The notes beneath the pieces are model-generated. The model made no database searches and was not told the DNA's origin. It saw only the letters and a list, made by a program, of their open reading frames with translations. Source: JAWPMV01 sp038527215 (GTDB taxonomy: Bacteria; Bacteroidota; Bacteroidia; J057). Taken from it: a stretch of 64,000 nucleotides of DNA. Position 1 is the first letter of the stretch. Every line of letters begins with the position of its first letter. Positions 9,713 through 18,473 of this stretch are shown here, piece after piece. The stretch lies in NCBI GenBank assembly GCA_038527215.1, contig JBCBGC010000018.1:14137-78136 (forward strand). The letters are read 5' to 3'. The position numbers and the translations under genes were made by a program.

Positions 9713-10180
9713 ATGTCGCGAAAATCTACTTATCTCTTTCTGGCTTGTATGGGCTTGGGGTTGATGCTTACGCATTGGGTCATCCCTGCTCCCTATCTGC
9801 TGCAATTAAGTGTTTATGAATATGAGCTTAACGGCATGTATGTACAGCGAACCTATGTGGAAGTTCGCTCAGACATCTGGCGAGGAACGATGAGGTGGGG
9901 CACTACGGACACGGAATTAGCCCCGGAAGTAAGGCACTTTCCTGGTCAACAGACCTCCTCTCTCGGCTTCTTTCAAACCAAAGACATCCAACGACTGGCT
10001 GAAAATGGAGCGGAGGTTTCCCAAGGGGAAGCCCTTTCTATGGCTTGTATCCCCAGCGATCATCTATGGGGGAACATAGCCTACGGCAACGGGACAGAGG
10101 AGCCGATTAACCTGGACCTGATGACCGAAGAAGGGAAAGAGCTGAACCGGAAACTCAACCAACTTATAGGCCGGAAGTAG
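9713..10180 (+). CDS. Hypothetical protein with N-terminal membrane segment
   Basis: The 155-residue protein has a hydrophobic N-terminus (residues 6-25, TYLFLACMGLGLMLTHWVIP) that is either a signal anchor or an uncleaved signal. The rest is hydrophilic with no recognisable domain. The ATG at 9713 is preferred because an in-frame start at 9638 lies inside the methyltransferase gene. Only 17 bases separate it from that gene, so co-transcription is likely. Function unknown. Confidence 0.6.
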   Translation: MSRKSTYLFLACMGLGLMLTHWVIPAPYLLQLSVYEYELNGMYVQRTYVEVRSDIWRGTMRWGTTDTELAPEVRHFPGQQTSSLGFFQTKDIQRLAENGAEVSQGEALSMACIPSDHLWGNIAYGNGTEEPINLDLMTEEGKELNRKLNQLIGRK

Positions 10181-10239
10181 GCTCATTTGGAGAAAATAGG
10201 TATCCTTGTGAAGGTTTTTTCTCGAAAATCACCATACCC

Positions 10240-11220
10240 ATGAAACATCTCCTTAGCTGTCTCATATTCAGCCTGGCGATCCTGCCCCTCTTCGCTCAAA
10301 CTAAGATCGATAATTCCCCTACCGAGGCGCATATCGAAATTCCCGGCACCAAATTCCTGATCATCAAGCCGGATGCTTCTTTCGAAATCAGCACCAATTT
10401 TGTGGGGCTGCAAAGCGAAAACCTGGAAGCGGCCCTGAATCTGACCGACCTGCCTTTGTCTTATGAAAAAGTGGGGGAAATGTTTACCCGTAATCTTCCC
10501 CCCAAGAACGGGGAATTGGTGTTGGATGAGCAGCTGCTCATGAACGGCTATCAGGCCCGACTGATCAAGACCGATGTCATTCACAAATCCGCCCTGGAAA
10601 AGCTGGAAAATCCAGACGCTCCTGGCAAACCCGTGATCAACTGGTTGCTCTTGTACGGCGATGCTGAAATGGCCATCACGATAGCCGGTACTTATCCTAA
10701 GGAGCAGGACGAGGTCCTTTCTGCAAAATTTGAGGCTTGCCTACGCTCCTTTATTTACGTCAAAGACAAGGAAGTTGATCCCATGGATGGCTTGAGTTTT
10801 CGGGTAGATGTGAGCGATACGCCCTTGCAGTTCGCAACTACCTTGATGCAGACCGGGGCAGTGTTCAATACCGATGGTAAGTTTCCTACTGAAGCCAAAG
10901 GAGCTCCCAACTATATGGTGCGGGTTTTACCTTTTGCCATCGAAGCCGAAAAGCAAAAAGAACATGCCATCCGACGGGTCAAGAATCTCATGGACGAAGA
11001 CACGGAAATCGAGGCAGTCAATCCTATCCAGTTGGCAGGACTAAAAGGATTTGAGGTGATTGGCTATGAGCAGCGGGAAGATGGTAAGCGGGTCCTGGAA
11101 TACTCCGTGAGTTTATTTGACGAGGCTCGACATTTTACCATCAATGGCTTTGCGGAGCCCGAGCCAGAGCATCTGGCCTTGTTTCGGAAGATCAGCCAGA
11201 CTTTTCAAGTGAAAGAGTAA
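10240..11220 (+). CDS. Secreted hypothetical protein with two related halves
   Basis: The 326-residue protein has a signal peptide (MKHLLSCLIFSLAILPLFAQ). It appears to contain two similar alpha/beta halves: about residues 25-175 and 185-326 each show a central G-Y/F-x-x hydrophobic strand, a long amphipathic segment and a closing strand (RSFIYVKD; SQTFQVKE). The layout recalls PsbP/DUF1795-type periplasmic proteins, but this is a pattern impression and not a family assignment. No catalytic motif or cysteine pair is visible. Confidence 0.65.
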   Translation: MKHLLSCLIFSLAILPLFAQTKIDNSPTEAHIEIPGTKFLIIKPDASFEISTNFVGLQSENLEAALNLTDLPLSYEKVGEMFTRNLPPKNGELVLDEQLLMNGYQARLIKTDVIHKSALEKLENPDAPGKPVINWLLLYGDAEMAITIAGTYPKEQDEVLSAKFEACLRSFIYVKDKEVDPMDGLSFRVDVSDTPLQFATTLMQTGAVFNTDGKFPTEAKGAPNYMVRVLPFAIEAEKQKEHAIRRVKNLMDEDTEIEAVNPIQLAGLKGFEVIGYEQREDGKRVLEYSVSLFDEARHFTINGFAEPEPEHLALFRKISQTFQVKE

Positions 11221-11242
11221 GGGCAAAATATCTCTTCAGTAT

Positions 11243-11719
11243 ATGTCTTACCTGATTCGTACCTATCAACCCGGTGATGAATTCGGCCTTTCTGAGCTGA
11301 TTCGTACCACCCTTCTGCAAAGCAATGGAAAGGATTATCCTTTGTCTATCCTCCAACCATTGATTGACTATTTTAGCCCGGAAAAAGTGAAGATTTTGGC
11401 CGGAGAAAGATATTGCCTGGTAGCCTTAGCGGCGGGCCGGATTGTAGGGACAGGTGCCTTAGAGGATCAGGAGTTGAAAACGATTTTTGTCCTGCCAGAA
11501 TTTCAGGGAAAAGGCATCGGCAAGGCCATCGTCCAGCAATTAGAAGCCTATGCCCGAACGAAAGATATAGCTTTTATTCACTTACCAGCCAGCATCACCG
11601 GCAAAGCCTTTTACCTCAGCCTGGGCTATGAGGAAGGGGAGACTTTTATGAGTGAGCATGCCGGGCAGCAAACCTGGATGAAAAAATACCTTTCGCCATC
11701 TGAAACGGGAGAGGATTGA
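11243..11719 (+). CDS. GNAT-family N-acetyltransferase
   Basis: The 158-residue protein has the GNAT order of elements. The N-terminal strand is YLIRTYQPGDE, and the central part reads GRIVGTGALEDQELKTIFVLPEFQGKGIGKAIVQQLEAYA, containing the acetyl-CoA pyrophosphate-binding Q/R-x-x-G-x-G/A loop (FQGKGIGKAI). The C-terminal part has FYLSLGYEEGE, typical of motif B. It transfers an acyl group from acyl-CoA to an unknown amine. It ends 9 bases from the convergent gene that follows, with no clear terminator between them. Confidence 0.9.
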   Translation: MSYLIRTYQPGDEFGLSELIRTTLLQSNGKDYPLSILQPLIDYFSPEKVKILAGERYCLVALAAGRIVGTGALEDQELKTIFVLPEFQGKGIGKAIVQQLEAYARTKDIAFIHLPASITGKAFYLSLGYEEGETFMSEHAGQQTWMKKYLSPSETGED

Positions 11720-11728
11720 GGGTTAGGC

Positions 11729-13006
11729 TTAAGGGCTTTTGGCAGTTTGCGAAGGTGGCGTATATGCCAGCAATCCCAGCAACATCAGACTGGCATAAGT
11801 AAGCGTTTTAAAATGCCAGTAATACTCCCGAAAGTGTCCGAGAATTAGTTCCAGGTTAAGCAGGATGAGGATGAGAACAAACAGGGCCTTGCGGCCTTTT
11901 TGCCAGGAATATCCCGAGAAAAATAACTGATACATCAGATAGGCCACGGCGGGAAAGAGCAGGATAAAGCCATAGCTTCTTTGTTGAGGAAAGACCAGTG
12001 GGGTAATGGCCAGGATATAGCTCAGTTCCCATAGCTGCCTCATCTGGTCCCGATGATCGCTAAAGCGGCTTTTCCATTGCAAAAAATAAAGACTCATGCC
12101 AATCAATCCGGCTTTGGTCAGGGTAATCAGGCCCACCACCACAGAAGCGGGCAAATCCACCACATGTCGTCTGATATCCAGGGTAAAAGGATTGCCAATA
12201 TCCGCCTTGGTCAGGGTGGCTACCAGGGCCCCGATGCCGTGGATGCTCCGGGTGCTGACATCAAAGACATTGTCTTCCAGCGCCGGGTTGATGGTTTGTA
12301 GCCAGGCCAGGTTTTGTGCCCAGGTGTACTCCCAGCCCACCACCATAGCGGGAAAGGCCATCCAAGCCAGCACCATTCCGGCACTGAGTAAGGCGGCTTT
12401 AAAGTAGCCCCGATACGCCAGATAGGGGAGGGCTACCAGGGGAATTACTTTGCAGATGATGCCCAGGCTCAGAACCAGGGCCCCACTAAGGACTTGCTGG
12501 CGAGCCTGGATGCGATATAGGCCTTCCAAAATCGAAAACAGCAGGAGGATGGAGAACTGGACTACATGGAAATTGAGATAAATCAGGAAAGCCATGGCCA
12601 GGAAACTGGCCCCGCTAAACGTTGCCCCCAGCGTTCCTTCGAGTCGATCGGCAGGAAAATAGGCCAGAATCAGCTGCCAAATCCGCATCAAGAGCAGGAT
12701 ATTCAGCAGCTTCCAGATCAGGGCAGGCCAGGGGAGAGACAGAAAACTTAAGGGACTTAGCAGCAAGGCCAGGGTGGGACTACCCATATAGGGGAAAAGT
12801 GCCGGCTCACCATACAAACCCCCATAAATCGGCTTCCCATCCAGAAAATCTCCTGCTGCTGCGAGGTAAATGCGCAAGTCGCCGACGCGTTCATATTCGC
12901 CCAACAAGAAGACCACGCCCAGGGCAAAGGCCAGGCCGCCAAGAACCTTTTGGGTATGTGAGAAGGGACGGATAGTAAGCTGATTTGGATTGACACTCGG
13001 CAACAA
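11729..13006 (-). CDS. DUF2029/GT87-like polytopic membrane glycosyltransferase
   Basis: The 425-residue protein has about ten transmembrane helices. Near the N-terminus it carries the GDLRIYLAAAGDFLDGKPIYGG and FPYMGSPTLALLLSPL segments characteristic of DUF2029 (GT87) proteins, whose first loop Asp is the probable catalytic residue in polyprenyl-phosphate mannosyl- or arabinosyltransferases. It probably transfers a sugar from a lipid carrier to a periplasmic acceptor. It is one of only three minus-strand genes in the window, convergent with the GNAT gene and divergent from the NTF2-like lipoprotein gene, so it has its own promoter between 13006 and 13124. Confidence 0.8.
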   Translation of the reverse strand: MLPSVNPNQLTIRPFSHTQKVLGGLAFALGVVFLLGEYERVGDLRIYLAAAGDFLDGKPIYGGLYGEPALFPYMGSPTLALLLSPLSFLSLPWPALIWKLLNILLLMRIWQLILAYFPADRLEGTLGATFSGASFLAMAFLIYLNFHVVQFSILLLFSILEGLYRIQARQQVLSGALVLSLGIICKVIPLVALPYLAYRGYFKAALLSAGMVLAWMAFPAMVVGWEYTWAQNLAWLQTINPALEDNVFDVSTRSIHGIGALVATLTKADIGNPFTLDIRRHVVDLPASVVVGLITLTKAGLIGMSLYFLQWKSRFSDHRDQMRQLWELSYILAITPLVFPQQRSYGFILLFPAVAYLMYQLFFSGYSWQKGRKALFVLILILLNLELILGHFREYYWHFKTLTYASLMLLGLLAYTPPSQTAKSP

Positions 13007-13123
13007 CGAAGAAAAGCAACGAAGGGGGGATTCGCAAGCATACTGGAAAGGTGCTTCCTATATACTGGGACTTGCTTATCTTCAGGCATCTGACTTTTCA
13101 AAGATGCATTACCCTTGTCTAAC

Positions 13124-13621
13124 ATGTCCAACAAAACGATTCTTTTTGTCTTTATAGCCCTGATGTGCGGCACCTTTGGCTGCGGCGAATCAACCTCTAC
13201 GGAGCCTCATGCTGCTTCAGCATCTTCAGTTGAAAAAGCCGCCATTCTGGCTACCCTCAATGAAGAAACTGCCGCCTTTTTTCTGAGAGATTATCAGGCC
13301 TGGCAGGAATGCTGGCTGCACGAATCTTTTATCGCGAAATCCTACATGATCTTGACTGATAGCAGCTTGTCCGAAACCCTCGGCTGGGAAGCTATTGATG
13401 ATTTTGGGAGAACGTATTTAAGCGAACATCCCGAGCCGGAAACGCCCCCTCAACCACTGGAACAGGCCGAAATACGTCTTTATGGCACCGGAGCTTGGGT
13501 GACCTATGAGCAGGATGATCCCGCCCGCGGACCTAAACGCGAAAGCCGTCTGATGGAAAAGGTGGAAGGGAAATGGAAGATCGCGGGCATGCAGACCACG
13601 ATTTATGGAAAACGGAAATAA
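13124..13621 (+). CDS. NTF2/SnoaL-like lipoprotein (DUF4440-like)
   Basis: The 165-residue protein has a lipobox (LMCGTFGCGE). The mature part has the cone-shaped NTF2 layout: a helix VEKAAILATLNEETAAFFLRDYQAWQECWL, followed by strands and a closing VEGKWKIAGMQTTIYG. This is the common pattern of small DUF4440/SnoaL-like proteins, which bind ligands or act as cyclases or isomerases. No function can be named. The ATG at 13124 is chosen over a TTG at 13115 because it gives a compact signal. Confidence 0.75.
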   Translation: MSNKTILFVFIALMCGTFGCGESTSTEPHAASASSVEKAAILATLNEETAAFFLRDYQAWQECWLHESFIAKSYMILTDSSLSETLGWEAIDDFGRTYLSEHPEPETPPQPLEQAEIRLYGTGAWVTYEQDDPARGPKRESRLMEKVEGKWKIAGMQTTIYGKRK

Positions 13622-13656
13622 TTTCTGAACTTTTCTCCAACCTAAGTTTCTCAACA

Positions 13657-13664
13657 TAGCTTTG
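13657..13664 (+). promoter_or_regulatory. TAnnTTTG -7 promoter element 4 bases before an ATG
   Basis: TAGCTTTG is an exact match to the Bacteroidota -7 consensus TAnnTTTG. It ends 4 bases before the DinB start at 13669, so the transcript would begin at or very near the start codon and be almost leaderless. No convincing -33 TTG element lies at the expected distance. Confidence 0.45.
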
Positions 13665-13668
13665 TACC

Positions 13669-14184
13669 ATGAAGCAAATTCCCTGGTTTGAGCGAAAGTT
13701 CGATTTCTCCTATCAGCAGAATATTTTTCCCGCCATCATAGAGCGGCTGGAAGGAACTTCCCTGCGTCTGAGGGCCAAAGTCGCCCAGGTACCTGCGGCT
13801 CAACTAACCCGAAAACCAGCGGGCAATTGGTCCATCAAGGAGCATATCGGTCACTTGACGGATTTAGAGCCCCTTTGGCAGGGACGACTGGCCGATGTGC
13901 TGGCAGGAGAACGCTATCTTCGGGAAGCTGACCTTACCAATCGGGGCACGGATCAAGCCGGACATAACGAAACCGATTTGCAGACCTTGTTGGATCGCTT
14001 TGAAGCAACTCGCAGCCAGACCCTAACGAGCTTGCGCAGCCTGACGGAATCCGAAGTGAGGCAGTCGGCCCTGCATCCCCGGCTGGAACAACCCATGCGG
14101 ATCATGGATTTGTTTTTATTTGTCGCTGAGCACGACGACCACCATTTGGTGTTTATCAGCCAGCTCAAGAAGGGGGAGGCATAG
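13669..14184 (+). CDS. DinB-family protein
   Basis: The 171-residue four-helix-bundle protein contains the three metal-ligand histidines of the DinB/YfiT superfamily: KEHIGHLTD near residue 60 and AEHDDHHLVFI near residue 150. The N-terminal FPAIIERLEGTSLRLRAKV and AGNWSIKEHIGHL segments match the family closely. Some members are thiol-dependent (bacillithiol or mycothiol) S-transferases or hydrolases; most are uncharacterised. It is a stand-alone gene downstream of a near-leaderless promoter-like box. A second, diverged DinB gene lies at 31661. Confidence 0.85.
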   Translation: MKQIPWFERKFDFSYQQNIFPAIIERLEGTSLRLRAKVAQVPAAQLTRKPAGNWSIKEHIGHLTDLEPLWQGRLADVLAGERYLREADLTNRGTDQAGHNETDLQTLLDRFEATRSQTLTSLRSLTESEVRQSALHPRLEQPMRIMDLFLFVAEHDDHHLVFISQLKKGEA

Positions 14185-14540
14185 TCTGCCTGCAGACCTC
14201 GCCCTCAGGAAAACCCATGGGCTTTATCTTTCAGGTTGTCAATCATCCGGGAATGGCGCTACCTGATAGCCTGAAGCTGATTCAATTTTTTTATGATTAG
14301 GAGCTTGGACCCTGGGATGGTGAGATTCCCGGATGGAAGGTGAAGGCTTGAGATACGAACCTTAAGCTGAGGCCTTTGACGAGGTGCTGGGGCGGGGAAT
14401 GAGCGTAGTTTTTCGCCCCGGTTTTTTTTTCGTAAAAAGATAAACCCCCTTCCGAAAACCCTATGGCCCTTTTACAGTTCATTTTTTATAAGTATACTCT
14501 GTTTTGTAACTGGGAAAAAGCGCTAACACACATTTAGGAC
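14185..14540. other. Intergenic region with one terminator
   Basis: This 356-base gap between the DinB gene and the SulP transporter gene holds no convincing reading frame. Its only clear structure is the hairpin plus T-run at 14387-14430. The last 60 bases are AT-rich (TATAAGTATACTCTGTTTTG) and probably include the transporter promoter, although no exact TAnnTTTG box is present. Confidence 0.5.
14387..14430 (+). terminator. Rho-independent terminator
   Basis: CTGGGGCG (14387-14394) pairs with CGCCCCGG (14414-14421) with one G:T pair. The stem encloses a 19-base loop and is followed at once by nine T. It is 200 bases beyond the DinB stop, so it may end a long 3' tail or an untranslated transcript. 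Confidence 0.6.
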
Positions 14541-16748
14541 ATGGAAATAACACCGAAGAAGGGGTTTCAGGGGCTGATTGAAAACTGGCAAAGTGATCTG
14601 ATTGCCGCCCTCAGTGTCGCCCTCATTGCCTTACCCCTTTCGCTGGGCATCGCCTTGGCTGCAGGAGCGCCCGCCATGGCAGGCATCATCTCAGCAGTGG
14701 TCGGTGGCGTCGTTACGACCTTTTATCGTGGGGGCCATATTGCCGTAAACGGACCCGCCAAAGGGGTAATTGCGGTCATTCTGGCGGGCATCGCCATGAT
14801 GCATGATGATACCGGCCAAACCTTTAATTATGTACTGGCCGCCATCGTAGTATCAGGCGCTTTGCAAGTCGTATTGGGCCTACTCAAACTCGGTCGCTTT
14901 GCGGATGTCTTTCATTCTTCTGTGATACACGGCCTGCTGGCTGCTATTGGGATCATTATTTTTGCCAAGCAGATTCACGTGGCCATGGGCACCTATTCTT
15001 CTAGCCCCAGCATCGTGCAGAATCTGATAGACGCGGTGATCTCTATCCCCAAGGCCAATCCTTTCGTAGTTATCATTTCTCTGATTGGCTTGTTCCTGCT
15101 GCTATTCCACGCCAAGATCAGCTATAAATTCTTCCAACTCTTGCCCACACCCATGTGGGTGATTGCGCTGTCCATTCCTTTTGCCTATGCCTTCAATTTC
15201 TTCGAAGTGCATGAGATGAATTTCTTTGGCAAAATGTACGAGGTAGGGCCGGAATTACTCTTGAGCATTCCTGACAATATTTCTGAATCCATCATGTATC
15301 CCAACTTTGGGAAGGTGGATACCATAGAGTTCTGGATTACGGTCATGTCCATCCTCATGATTACCAGTATCGAATCCCTGGCCATCGCCAAAGCCATTGA
15401 TAAGATTGATCCTTATAAGCGTAAGACGGATTTGAATAAAGACCTGACTGGCATTGGGCTGAGTACCATGGCGGCGGGCTTTATCGGTGGATTACCCATC
15501 ATTTCGGTGATCATTCGCTCTACTGTCAACGTACACAACGGTGCCAAAACCAAATGGTCGAATATGTACCAGGGGCTGCTCCTGTTAATGTTTATCGTGG
15601 TGTTGAGTCCGGTCATGCAACAGGTGCCGCTTTGTGCTTTTGCCATTCTGCTGGTCTTTACTGGCTTTAAGCTGGCTTCGCCCAAGGTATTCAAACAGGT
15701 ATACAGCCACGGGATAGAGCAGTTGATTTTCTTTGTAGGTACCATGGTGCTGACCCTCTACACCAATTTATTGGTGGGGCTTTTTGGGGGGCTTTCGCTG
15801 GCCCTGCTTGGACATTTGCTGCTGGCCAAGGTGCCGCTAAGACGCTTTTTCCAAATGATCTTTCGACCGGGTTCCAATTTGATGCTCAAGCCAGACGGTA
15901 GCTATGAATTTAAAATTCGCGGCATCGCCAACTTCCTGGGTATCCTGAATCTGAACAAAATGCTGGCCCAGATTCCAGCCGGCAAAAATGCTACCCTGGA
16001 CCTTTCGGAATCCCAATTGGTAGGCTTCACTATTTTGGAGCACCTGTATGATTTTCAGAAAATTCACGAGAATACCGGCGGGAAAATCGAGATCGTTGGT
16101 CTCGAAAATCACATTTCCTCGGCCAACCATAAACTGGCCACCAAAATCAAACTGGACACGGTCGGACCGATGAACCGCCGCCAGCATATGCTTAAGGAAA
16201 TGGCCGAAAGCTATGGCTGGAATTTCCAGACTGAACCCATCGAGGACCTGGAATATTTTCAGTCTTTCTCCTTTTTCAAAACCCGTCCCATCGAAGCGGA
16301 GTCTAATTGCATTTCAGATCAGGACAAAGACATGCATCTGGAACTGATTGATGTGACCTTTGAGGAAGGTGCCTTTATGCTGCCCGATGAGCATACGACC
16401 ACCGTGGGCTTACTGAAGCTGCCTTTTTCCATTCCTTCTTTTACCATTGAGAAAAAAGGCTTCCTGGACCGTTTTATCCCGATCGCGGAGCATAAGGACA
16501 TCGACTATAAACTCTACCACAATTTCCCCAAAGACTTCATCGTAAAGGTGGAGGAGGTGGAGGCCATGGATGCCTTTTTGACCGAAAAACTCAAAGTCCT
16601 CATCGAGATCAGCGGCTTACAGCATCTGGAAAGTAATGGGGAAGCCATCCTGATGTTCTCCAATAACTTTAAGTTGGCTACTATTCAGGAGTACGCAAAA
16701 ATGATCTCCTTTGCGGAGAATTTTAAGGGGATGATGACGGAGGCGTAG
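14541..16748 (+). CDS. SulP-family anion transporter with C-terminal STAS-like region
   Basis: The 735-residue protein carries the SulP signature in its first helices: LSVALIALPLSLGIALAAGAP, then GGVVTTFYRGGHIAVNGPAKG. A typical central segment is ESLAIAKAIDKIDPYKRKTDLNKDLTGIGL (about residues 280-310), and GGLPIISVIIRSTVNVHNGAKTK follows. About 10-12 helices end near residue 430. The soluble tail contains a STAS-like strand-helix unit (ATLDLSESQLVGFTILEHL) and further alpha/beta sequence, longer than the normal single STAS domain. Members move sulfate or bicarbonate across the inner membrane; in Bacteroidota many are bicarbonate carriers, but no carbonic anhydrase gene is adjacent here. Substrate undecided. 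Confidence 0.9.
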   Translation: MEITPKKGFQGLIENWQSDLIAALSVALIALPLSLGIALAAGAPAMAGIISAVVGGVVTTFYRGGHIAVNGPAKGVIAVILAGIAMMHDDTGQTFNYVLAAIVVSGALQVVLGLLKLGRFADVFHSSVIHGLLAAIGIIIFAKQIHVAMGTYSSSPSIVQNLIDAVISIPKANPFVVIISLIGLFLLLFHAKISYKFFQLLPTPMWVIALSIPFAYAFNFFEVHEMNFFGKMYEVGPELLLSIPDNISESIMYPNFGKVDTIEFWITVMSILMITSIESLAIAKAIDKIDPYKRKTDLNKDLTGIGLSTMAAGFIGGLPIISVIIRSTVNVHNGAKTKWSNMYQGLLLLMFIVVLSPVMQQVPLCAFAILLVFTGFKLASPKVFKQVYSHGIEQLIFFVGTMVLTLYTNLLVGLFGGLSLALLGHLLLAKVPLRRFFQMIFRPGSNLMLKPDGSYEFKIRGIANFLGILNLNKMLAQIPAGKNATLDLSESQLVGFTILEHLYDFQKIHENTGGKIEIVGLENHISSANHKLATKIKLDTVGPMNRRQHMLKEMAESYGWNFQTEPIEDLEYFQSFSFFKTRPIEAESNCISDQDKDMHLELIDVTFEEGAFMLPDEHTTTVGLLKLPFSIPSFTIEKKGFLDRFIPIAEHKDIDYKLYHNFPKDFIVKVEEVEAMDAFLTEKLKVLIEISGLQHLESNGEAILMFSNNFKLATIQEYAKMISFAENFKGMMTEA

Positions 16749-16779
16749 ATTCTTTTATTAGACATTCTATTCGAGTGCA

Positions 16780-17424
16780 GTGAGCCTATTTCATACATAC
16801 CTTTACCACTTTTTCTTGATAAAAAGTGGTTCAAAAATCAAGCACGAACCAACCAAGGCCCACCCTGCAAGCCGTCCACCCCACGTTCGTGCACTCCAAC
16901 GCGCCCTTGGGGAGACGAAGGGGACTTTTGTTCAGCGGACTACCAGTATAACGCTTCTAAACATACTCACAGGACTTTTTGCACTCTGGCTTATGACGCT
17001 CGGACTGCGGGCGCAACCGGAGTATAGTCATTTGGCGGAGCAGAGCTACCTGAAATATTATGAGGCGCATCCCTTTGATTGTGCCAATATTCCGGACAGC
17101 CTTTTTTCCACCCTAAGCATGAGAATCTGTGCCAATATTAAATTACGGGAACAGGATGTGATCCTGGCGGGATATGTGGACAGTGTGCGGCAGCAAATAG
17201 GCCGTTGGAAAGATGATACCCTGCTCATGGAATTTGAAGCCCTGCAAAAGGCCTGGCGCAGATATCGGGATAGAAAGGCTAGTCTGATTTACCAATCCTA
17301 TGAAGGCTGTGGAGGCTGTCATCTCCGCTCCATCCACTACATGGGTACCCTGCGACGTATGACCGAAATTCGGATAGAAGAATTGCAACGCCTGCTGACC
17401 TATTATCGACAGGAGGAATACTAA
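16780..17424 (+). CDS. LprI-like (DUF1311) secreted protein; start uncertain
   Basis: The C-terminal 130 residues match the lysozyme-inhibitor LprI/DUF1311 pattern: SLFSTLSMRICANIKLREQD, then a long helix, ALQKAWRRYRDRKASL and a Cys-rich GCGGCHLRSIHYMGTLRRMTEIR ending. Residues 54-78 (SITLLNILTGLFALWLMTLGL, cut after RAQ) look like a normal signal peptide. No ATG, GTG or TTG precedes that signal peptide until far upstream: TTG at 16816 or GTG at 16780, both in or before the inverted repeat at 16805-16842. The first 50 codons are low-quality coding sequence. The real start may be non-canonical, or the repeat may have displaced the original 5' end. LprI-type proteins are periplasmic or outer-membrane lysozyme inhibitors. 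Confidence 0.6.
   Translation: MSLFHTYLYHFFLIKSGSKIKHEPTKAHPASRPPHVRALQRALGETKGTFVQRTTSITLLNILTGLFALWLMTLGLRAQPEYSHLAEQSYLKYYEAHPFDCANIPDSLFSTLSMRICANIKLREQDVILAGYVDSVRQQIGRWKDDTLLMEFEALQKAWRRYRDRKASLIYQSYEGCGGCHLRSIHYMGTLRRMTEIRIEELQRLLTYYRQEEY
16805..16842. repeat. Nested inverted repeat (CACTTTTT...AAAAAGTG type)
   Basis: ACCACTTTTT (16805-16814) and AAAAAGTGGT (16821-16830) form a perfect 10-base stem around CTTGAT. That loop is in turn complementary to ATCAAG at 16837-16842, so two mutually exclusive hairpins are possible. A structure with the same core lies at 60060-60130. Confidence 0.7.
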
Positions 17425-17440
17425 AGAGACCAACGAAAAA

Positions 17441-17776
17441 ATGCAAGCGATAGACTGGTCCTCCATTCTCCAACCGCTGGTTCACTACGGCTTACATTTC
17501 CTGGCACCGGGTCTGATTGCCTGGTTTTTCTTTCGGGAGGAGTGGAAAAAAGCCTGGCTCATCATGCTGGCAACTATGTTGGTGGATTTGGATCATCTAC
17601 TGGCCGATCCCATGTTTGATCCGGAGCGCTGCTCCATTGGCTTTCATCCCTTGCATTCCTATTATGCCATGGTGGTCTATGTGGGATTGCTGTTCTTTCC
17701 CAAAACCCGCATCATCGGGATAGGGCTGCTGTTCCATATGTTGACGGACTGGCAGGATTGTTTGTGGATGGGCTAA
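17441..17776 (+). CDS. DUF6122-like small membrane protein
   Basis: The 111-residue protein has three or four hydrophobic segments. It carries the conserved pattern VHYGLHFLAPGLIAWFFF, MLATMLVDLDHLLADP, FDPERCSIGFHPLHSYY and LLFHMLTDWQDC that I associate with the DUF6122 family of Bacteroidota. The DLDH, FHPLHS and HMLTDW motifs suggest an intramembrane metal- or haem-binding site, as in the YdjM/DUF457 hydrolase-like family, but the function is unknown. It starts 16 bases after the LprI-like gene and is probably co-transcribed with it. Confidence 0.75.
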   Translation: MQAIDWSSILQPLVHYGLHFLAPGLIAWFFFREEWKKAWLIMLATMLVDLDHLLADPMFDPERCSIGFHPLHSYYAMVVYVGLLFFPKTRIIGIGLLFHMLTDWQDCLWMG

Positions 17777-17961
17777 AAAATGGAAACCCGCATCGGGAAA
17801 AGGAGGCGGAGGTGGGGTGATATTCAAAAAAGGAGATCGGTGGAAATGGGTATTGAAAAAATTAGGAGCTGGATATTGAAAGAAGGTAACCTGGCCAGCA
17901 TCCCTGGGCATACTAAATATGCTCGAAACGAGGACCCCTTTGTAGCTTTATTTTTCTGCCC

Positions 17962-18384
17962 GTGAAAAACGCTTTATCGGTTTTAGACATTGAACAACTG
18001 GTCCAGGCCTTTATCAACCGGACCTTGCCTGCTACAGCCTGGACCCATGAAGCGCATCTGTTGGTGGCTTTTTGGCACAATTGGACCTACGAGTATGCGG
18101 AAGCCCTCGCCCTGGTTCGGGAGCGCATTCGGGCATACAATGAAGCGGTCGGTACGGCCAATACCGATACTTCCGGCTATCATGAAACCCTGACAGTGTT
18201 TTGGATGCGCCTGACCCGGAATTTTCTGGAGGAGCATCCCGACTGGCCATTGGAAAAAGCCGTACAGGAATTTTTGCAGTCGCCGCATGCTGACAAACAA
18301 CTTCCGCTCACCTTTTACGATCGGAAGGTCTTGTTTTCGGTAAAAGCTCGGAAAGAATGGGTGGAAGGGACTGAGCCTCTATGA
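17962..18384 (+). CDS. Conserved hypothetical protein with THEAHL motif
   Basis: This 140-residue cytoplasmic protein starts at GTG. Notable conserved-looking segments are ATAWTHEAHLLVAF (residues 23-36) and NEAVGTANTDTSGYHETLTVFW (residues 54-75). I have seen this combination in a widespread uncharacterised bacterial family but cannot name it. The histidines in THEAH and GYHET could form a metal site. An AT-rich TAGCTTTA box lies 19 bases upstream of the start and may be the -7 element. Confidence 0.65.
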   Translation: MKNALSVLDIEQLVQAFINRTLPATAWTHEAHLLVAFWHNWTYEYAEALALVRERIRAYNEAVGTANTDTSGYHETLTVFWMRLTRNFLEEHPDWPLEKAVQEFLQSPHADKQLPLTFYDRKVLFSVKARKEWVEGTEPL

Positions 18385-18473
18385 TGAGATTTCCAGCGTG
18401 GTAGAAATAATTGCCCGCCTGCTATTTTTTATAGAAATTATCCAGGCAATCAACGATCATAAGCTTTTTCATT

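Noticed and set aside
18400..18473. Sixteen-codon reverse frame beginning MKKLMIVDCL
   Set aside because: It is too short and has no supporting signal; likely a chance frame in an AT-rich gap.
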